The notes under the pieces are model-generated. The model was not told the origin of the DNA, ran no database searches, and was given only the letters and a program-made list of their open reading frames with translations. A stretch of 9,483 nt of DNA, from assembly GCA_002505355.1 (NCBI GenBank), contig DAUW01000141.1:1-9483 (forward strand), read 5' to 3'. How positions within the stretch are numbered: the stretch's first letter is position 1; each line of letters starts with the position of its first letter. The translations under genes and the position numbers were made by a program. This DNA is from Euryarchaeota archaeon UBA229 (GTDB taxonomy: Archaea; Thermoplasmatota; Poseidoniia; Poseidoniales; Poseidoniaceae). Positions 6,654 through 9,483 of the stretch are shown here, in pieces.

Positions 6654-7243
6654 TGTATCGATTCAATACCATTATCGGTAATTCTAACAGTGATTTCCTC
6701 GCTATTGATTGCAAGAATCCTATGATGGCCATTCGGGCTTCGTGATAAGGTCCAGATATCATATCCTGCAGTGGTGAAGTAATTCTCAGACCGAGCAAAT
6801 ATCTGCCCCTGCCGCTGTCCACTAGCGTCAACCGTACCTTTGCTTATCAACAACAATCTGATGTCTTTCGATATCTTGGTTCCCAACTTTGATATCAACT
6901 CTAATTCACGTTTGGGAATTCTTCCGCTATGTTCGCACCAATCATCCAATACAACGAGTTCTACCGAGGGAAGATTCGCTGCTGCAGAGATAATCGAATC
7001 AACCGCCTTGTCCAAGGCGCCAGCAATCAGCATAGCGTGAAACCTTGATGCTGCAACTGGAGACAAATGGCTGAATAATTGCGGAAATCTGTCGGGATTC
7101 GGCATCGCTAATCCAATCCAGAGTACGCGACCACCACCGTCAATCACGTCTGCTGCCATGTGGAGTCCAATAGTAGTGCCCCCGACACTACCTTCTACAG
7201 CCATATGGACCCGCTTAGATTCGGTTGGTGGCAGCCATCTCAC
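6650..7243 (-). CDS. RecA/RadB/KaiC-like protein with degenerate Walker A, unknown function
   Basis: A 197-residue soluble protein that looks like one RecA-type core. Its beginning, MAVEGSVGGTTIGLHMAAD (14-32), aligns with the Walker A strand, loop and helix of RecA-fold ATPases. However, the loop reads GSVGGTT: it is one residue short of GxxxxGK(T/S) and has no lysine. A clear Walker B follows (VELVVLDDW, 94-102), then a RadA/RadB-like later core (IRLLLISKG 128-136; YDIWTLSRSPNGHHRILAI 161-179). ATP binding is therefore doubtful, and a regulatory or structural paralogue is possible. The start is the GTG at 7241-7243; ATG codon 14 (7202-7204) is an alternative but would sit right at the first core strand. 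The gene diverges from the 83-residue membrane protein gene, and its stop overlaps the convergent neighbour. The fold assignment comes from motif reading only. Confidence 0.65.
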   Translation of the reverse strand: MRWLPPTESKRVHMAVEGSVGGTTIGLHMAADVIDGGGRVLWIGLAMPNPDRFPQLFSHLSPVAASRFHAMLIAGALDKAVDSIISAAANLPSVELVVLDDWCEHSGRIPKRELELISKLGTKISKDIRLLLISKGTVDASGQRQGQIFARSENYFTTAGYDIWTLSRSPNGHHRILAINSEEITVRITDNGIESIH

Positions 7244-7261
7244 AAGTCAACTCAATCGGTG

Positions 7262-7276
7262 ATAGTGAATGACTAT
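7262..7276. promoter_or_regulatory. Short inverted repeat in a divergent promoter region
   Basis: ATAGT-GAATG-ACTAT forms a perfect 5-bp dyad with a 5-nt centre. It lies in the 82-bp gap between two divergent genes. Its centre is 26 nt upstream of the GTG at 7243, much like the dyad at 4437-4455 relative to its minus-strand gene. The sequence differs from that dyad. The arms are short, so chance is a real alternative. Confidence 0.2.
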
Positions 7277-7290
7277 TGTGGTAAATCATA

Positions 7291-7304
7291 GCAAGATTAT
7301 TTGA
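7291..7304 (+). promoter_or_regulatory. Possible TATA box for the 83-residue membrane protein
   Basis: GCAAGATTATTTGA has its A/T-rich centre about 28 nt upstream of the ATG at 7326. No Shine-Dalgarno precedes that ATG (TTTGGCACTTTC). This suits a leaderless transcript but is weak alone. Confidence 0.3.
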
Positions 7305-7325
7305 CCAGCATTCTTTGGCACTTTC

Positions 7326-7577
7326 ATGGCTGAAGGGAAAAAAGTGGCTGCCAGCCAAGTTGAGTTTACGGTCAAAAAAGGCGAAAGGATTCCGCGTAAG
7401 CCGCTAGGTGAATACGCCGAAGCCGACAATCTGAACCATGCAATTGCGCGTGATGGCTTACTGGCAACTGCCATGGATGACAAAAATCAATATGGTCCAG
7501 TATCGATGATGATTTTGCTACTCATTGTTGCGACCATAACCGGATTATCACTCAAGTTGCTGAGCGTTTATCTTTGA
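7326..7577 (+). CDS. Small protein with C-terminal membrane helix, unknown function
   Basis: An 83-residue protein. The first 55 residues are soluble, with a basic N-terminal part (KKGERIPRKPLGEYAEADNLNHA). A single strongly hydrophobic stretch from about 58 runs nearly to the end (GPVSMMILLLIVATITGLSL). The layout is tail-anchored, with the soluble part inside. It recalls small translocon or membrane-complex subunits in shape only; I see no Sec61-beta or other known signature. It has its own divergent promoter region and overlaps the convergent four-helix protein gene by 30 bp (7548-7577), so the two 3' ends constrain each other. Confidence 0.72.
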   Translation: MAEGKKVAASQVEFTVKKGERIPRKPLGEYAEADNLNHAIARDGLLATAMDDKNQYGPVSMMILLLIVATITGLSLKLLSVYL

Positions 7578-8000
7578 TTCCGATTCCACAGGGGCCATTG
7601 CAATTCTAATGAATAACACAGCAAGTATCGTCGAAACCAAGAAGAATATTCCCACATAATTGGAGATATTATACCACATCATACCTACTCCCACAAGCGA
7701 AAGATAGGCCACTAGCTGGCATACAGCTGAGGCTCGATCGAGTCGGTCAGTCATCTCCTGACTCAATTTACCATTATTTTCCAGCATGTAAGTGTATATC
7801 AAAAAATAGATTCCTTGAAATGGTAATGTTGCAGCAATAATCGACAGTGCCACTTCTCTTATTTGTTTGGGGTCCGCCTCCTGTTCGATACCTTGAAACA
7901 GCATCACTGCGGTATTAGTACCCAGAAGCGCTGCCATTATTGTCCATCGCTTGTCCTGAGAAGAAGTCCGGCTTTCGACATTGACAGACTTATCTGACAT
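7548..8000 (-). CDS. Four-helix integral membrane protein, unknown function
   Basis: A 150-residue protein from the ATG at 7998-8000. A longer in-frame start at 8060 exists but would add 20 residues, from intergenic sequence, in front of the hydrophilic N-terminus MSDKSVNVESRTSSQDKR, and I consider it unlikely. Four hydrophobic segments lie at about 19-37, 50-72, 90-110 and 114-135. A charged loop (ENNGKLSQEMTDRLDRA) joins helices 2 and 3, and the C-terminus is polar. No catalytic or transport motif is visible and I do not recognise the family. The gene diverges from purB across 140 bp and overlaps the convergent 83-residue protein gene by 30 bp. Confidence 0.75.
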   Translation of the reverse strand: MSDKSVNVESRTSSQDKRWTIMAALLGTNTAVMLFQGIEQEADPKQIREVALSIIAATLPFQGIYFLIYTYMLENNGKLSQEMTDRLDRASAVCQLVAYLSLVGVGMMWYNISNYVGIFFLVSTILAVLFIRIAMAPVESESKINAQQLE

Positions 8001-8004
8001 AGTC

Positions 8005-8018
8005 GACAATTGACAATT
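8005..8018. repeat. Tandem heptamer GACAATT x2 upstream of the four-helix protein gene
   Basis: GACAATT occurs twice without a gap, 5-18 nt upstream of the minus-strand ATG at 8000. The first copy overlaps two small palindromes, GTCGAC (8002-8007) and CAATTG (8007-8012). In a short-leader archaeal gene this is at or just after the transcription start, where a repressor could act. The role is a guess; the repeat itself is plain. Confidence 0.4.
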
Positions 8019-8104
8019 AATGGTTTGAAAGTTGTGTAAAACTCCAACAGAATGTTGCATTTTTTGACGTCTCTGTTCAACGCGGAAACCATTTGCAGGT
8101 CAAT

Positions 8105-8116
8105 CGAAATGTTATA
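8105..8116 (+). promoter_or_regulatory. Possible BRE/TATA box for purB
   Basis: CGAAATGTTATA combines a BRE-like purine run with a TTATA core centred about 28 nt upstream of the purB ATG at 8141. This predicts a leaderless or near-leaderless purB transcript, in which case the nearby GGAGG (8117-8121) would be upstream of the transcript and not used. Confidence 0.4.
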
Positions 8117-8127
8117 GGAGGTTGTCG

Positions 8128-8178
8128 ATGACCGTTGAACATGGCCTTTTGTCCACTAGATTATCGGTACGGCGATGA
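8128..8178 (+). other. 16-codon ORF with good Shine-Dalgarno overlapping the purB start
   Basis: GGAGG at 8117-8121 sits 6 nt before an ATG at 8128, which is an ideal spacing. That ATG opens a different frame from purB: MTVEHGLLSTRLSVRR, then TGA at 8176-8178, so it overlaps the first 13 codons of purB. It could be a leader peptide coupled to purB. Alternatively the GGAGG serves purB from further away, or it is accidental. The product shows no known motif. Confidence 0.25.
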
Positions 8179-9483
8179 AGACTTCAAACGAATTTGGTCA
8201 GAACTTGGCAGACATGAAAGACAACTAGAGGTTGAACGAGCCCTGATTTGGGCTCACATGCAACTCGGTAAAGTTTCACAAGCTGATTATGAGGCTGTTG
8301 CGGCAATTGCTAACCCAGATATCGTAACTAAGGAACGTGTTTCAGAAATCGAGGCTGAGACTAAACATGACATCATGGCGCTGACCAAGGCTATGGCTGA
8401 GGCCGCTGGGGAGGCTGGATGGTGCATCCACCTCGGTGCGACCTCAAATGACATTGTTGATACAGCAGTAGCCCTGCAACTAAGAGACAGTATCGTTCTG
8501 CTCAGGGAACAATTATGTTTGTTGATTGGGGTCTGTGCTGATGTTGCAGAGCGGGAGCGAGACACGGTAATGCTTGGTAGAACTCATGGACAAGCTGCTG
8601 TCCCAATAACGTTCGGCTTGAAAGCGGCTGTGTGGCTTGATGAATTAAGGCGTCAATTGATTAGACTCGATGAATCAGCGCCGAGAATAGCAGTCGGTAA
8701 ATTTCTCGGTGCGGTTGGTACAGGAGCCGCACAGGGTGAGCATGCACGGGAATTGCAGCGCTTGATTTTGACCCATTTGGGCCTAGGTGTACCCCTCGCT
8801 ACTACACAAGTTGTGGGGCGTGATAGATACATAGAATATGTCTCATGGCTCGCTAATGTGGCTGCTTCTTGTGAGAAGATTCTCCAAGAAATCCGCAACT
8901 TGCAAAGGTCAGAAATTCAAGAAGCTGGTGAGGGTTTTGATGTCAAAAAACAGGTTGGTTCCTCGACGATGGCGCACAAGAAAAATCCAATAAAATCAGA
9001 AAACGCATCGGGTCTAGCAAGAATCGTTAGATCAATGATAATTCCTACTTATGAGAATGCCCTTTTGTGGCACGAACGGGATTTGGCTAATTCAAGCAGC
9101 GAGAGATTTACTCTCTCGCACGCATCTGCACTGTGTGAGGATGTTGTTGCCAAGACTAGGCAGGTTTTGACCAGTATGTGGGTTGATGCTGAGAGGTGTC
9201 TAGAAAACATCAAGTCTCAACGAGGGTTGGTAATGGCCGAAAAAGTAATGATTGAATTGGTTGATCATGGGGTCTCAAGAGACGATGCTCATGAGATACT
9301 GCGCTCAGCATCATTTGAGGCAGTAGATAAGAAAATCGAACTAATCGATGTTTGCAGTAGGACTCCAGAGATTGCTGCTGCATTTAGTGCTGAACAACTT
9401 GAAGCCATGTTTGACCCGATGAACCACATTGGTGTCGCAGGTGAAATAGTTGATGAGGCAGTAGAGTTAGCCCGACTAGCCAT
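8141..9483 (+). CDS. purB: Adenylosuccinate lyase, 3' partial
   Basis: 447 complete codons are visible, open at the window end and missing only a few residues relative to the usual archaeal length of about 450. PurB performs two beta-eliminations releasing fumarate: SAICAR to AICAR in de novo IMP synthesis, and adenylosuccinate to AMP. Family marks are the N-terminal PLDYRYG (5-11), TKHD (74-77, His75), ATSNDIVDTA (100-109), RTHGQAAVPITFG (147-159, His149 as catalytic acid), and the superfamily signature GSSTMAHKKNP (273-283) with the flexible serine loop. The ATG at 8141 is chosen because the next residues align with archaeal PurB N-termini. An in-frame TGA at 8129-8131 lies upstream, leaving only a TTG at 8135 as an alternative. 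The gene is preceded by a 140-bp divergent gap. Confidence 0.96.
   Translation, partial: MAFCPLDYRYGDEDFKRIWSELGRHERQLEVERALIWAHMQLGKVSQADYEAVAAIANPDIVTKERVSEIEAETKHDIMALTKAMAEAAGEAGWCIHLGATSNDIVDTAVALQLRDSIVLLREQLCLLIGVCADVAERERDTVMLGRTHGQAAVPITFGLKAAVWLDELRRQLIRLDESAPRIAVGKFLGAVGTGAAQGEHARELQRLILTHLGLGVPLATTQVVGRDRYIEYVSWLANVAASCEKILQEIRNLQRSEIQEAGEGFDVKKQVGSSTMAHKKNPIKSENASGLARIVRSMIIPTYENALLWHERDLANSSSERFTLSHASALCEDVVAKTRQVLTSMWVDAERCLENIKSQRGLVMAEKVMIELVDHGVSRDDAHEILRSASFEAVDKKIELIDVCSRTPEIAAAFSAEQLEAMFDPMNHIGVAGEIVDEAVELARLA

Noticed and set aside
6394..6831. 145-codon minus-strand ORF
   Set aside because: It lies antisense to the small membrane protein gene and overlaps the RecA-like gene in another frame. 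Its translation is His/Arg/Ser-rich with no coherent hydrophobic or motif pattern.
7998..8060. Upstream start for the four-helix protein
   Set aside because: It would add 20 residues (MQHSVGVLHN...) from intergenic sequence that overlaps the tandem heptamer. The internal ATG gives a normal hydrophilic N-terminus.
8287..8565. Minus-strand 92-codon ORF (and 8653-8898, 9289-9483)
   Set aside because: They lie entirely inside the purB coding sequence in antisense and have low-complexity Ser/Ala content.
1..9483. CRISPR array, transposase or IS ends, tRNA or rRNA genes, toxin-antitoxin or phage genes
   Set aside because: Looked for on both strands. There are no regularly spaced repeats, no transposase or integrase motifs, no tRNA-like cloverleaf in the gaps, and the gaps are all 140 bp or shorter.

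Overview
The window most likely comes from a planktonic archaeon, and the best guess is a marine Thermoplasmatota lineage such as Marine Group II (Poseidoniales). The strongest sign is a complete TiaS, the archaea-specific enzyme that puts agmatidine on tRNA-Ile2. It is supported by an archaeosortase-type membrane protease, a degenerate RecA-like protein, and a very large acidic surface protein built from lectin, PPC, EF-hand and thrombospondin-3 modules. The lineage is inferred from gene content; no rRNA is present.

Layout. (1) Positions 1-3491, +: the 3' part of a giant surface protein, cut by the window start. It has a C-type lectin domain, a LamG-like domain, about four PPC-like beta domains, three EF-hand loops, a thrombospondin-3-like Asp-rich stretch, one membrane helix and a 115-residue tail predicted to be cytoplasmic. 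(2) 3492-4421, -: an archaeosortase/exosortase-family protease with Cys, Arg and His in place; its stop codon directly abuts that of the surface protein. (3) 4486-6653, +: a likely transcription unit of a GmhB/HisB-N-like HAD phosphatase, tiaS, and a small membrane protein. (4) 6650-7243, -: a RecA/RadB/KaiC-like protein with a Walker A loop that lacks its lysine. (5) 7326-7577, +: an 83-residue protein with a C-terminal membrane helix. (6) 7548-8000, -: a four-helix membrane protein of unknown function. (7) 8141-9483, +: purB, adenylosuccinate lyase, cut by the window end.

The genes switch strand six times and are packed tightly. All three convergent pairs have zero or negative spacing (0, -4 and -30 bp). 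The divergent gaps are 64, 82 and 140 bp and must hold all promoters. Two of these gaps carry a short inverted repeat centred about 25 nt upstream of the minus-strand start, and the third carries a tandem heptamer. Few starts have a Shine-Dalgarno sequence; tiaS is the clear exception. Several have an AT-rich box 27-29 nt upstream, which suits leaderless archaeal transcription.

Functionally the window mixes cell-surface genes (surface protein, archaeosortase, possibly the HAD phosphatase through sugar-phosphate chemistry) with housekeeping genes (tiaS, purB). I see no mobile element, CRISPR array, tRNA or rRNA, and no clear new multi-gene system. The most unusual items are the degenerate RecA-like protein, the HAD protein with an insertion coupled to tiaS, the surface protein's architecture, and an SD-preceded 16-codon ORF overlapping the purB start.
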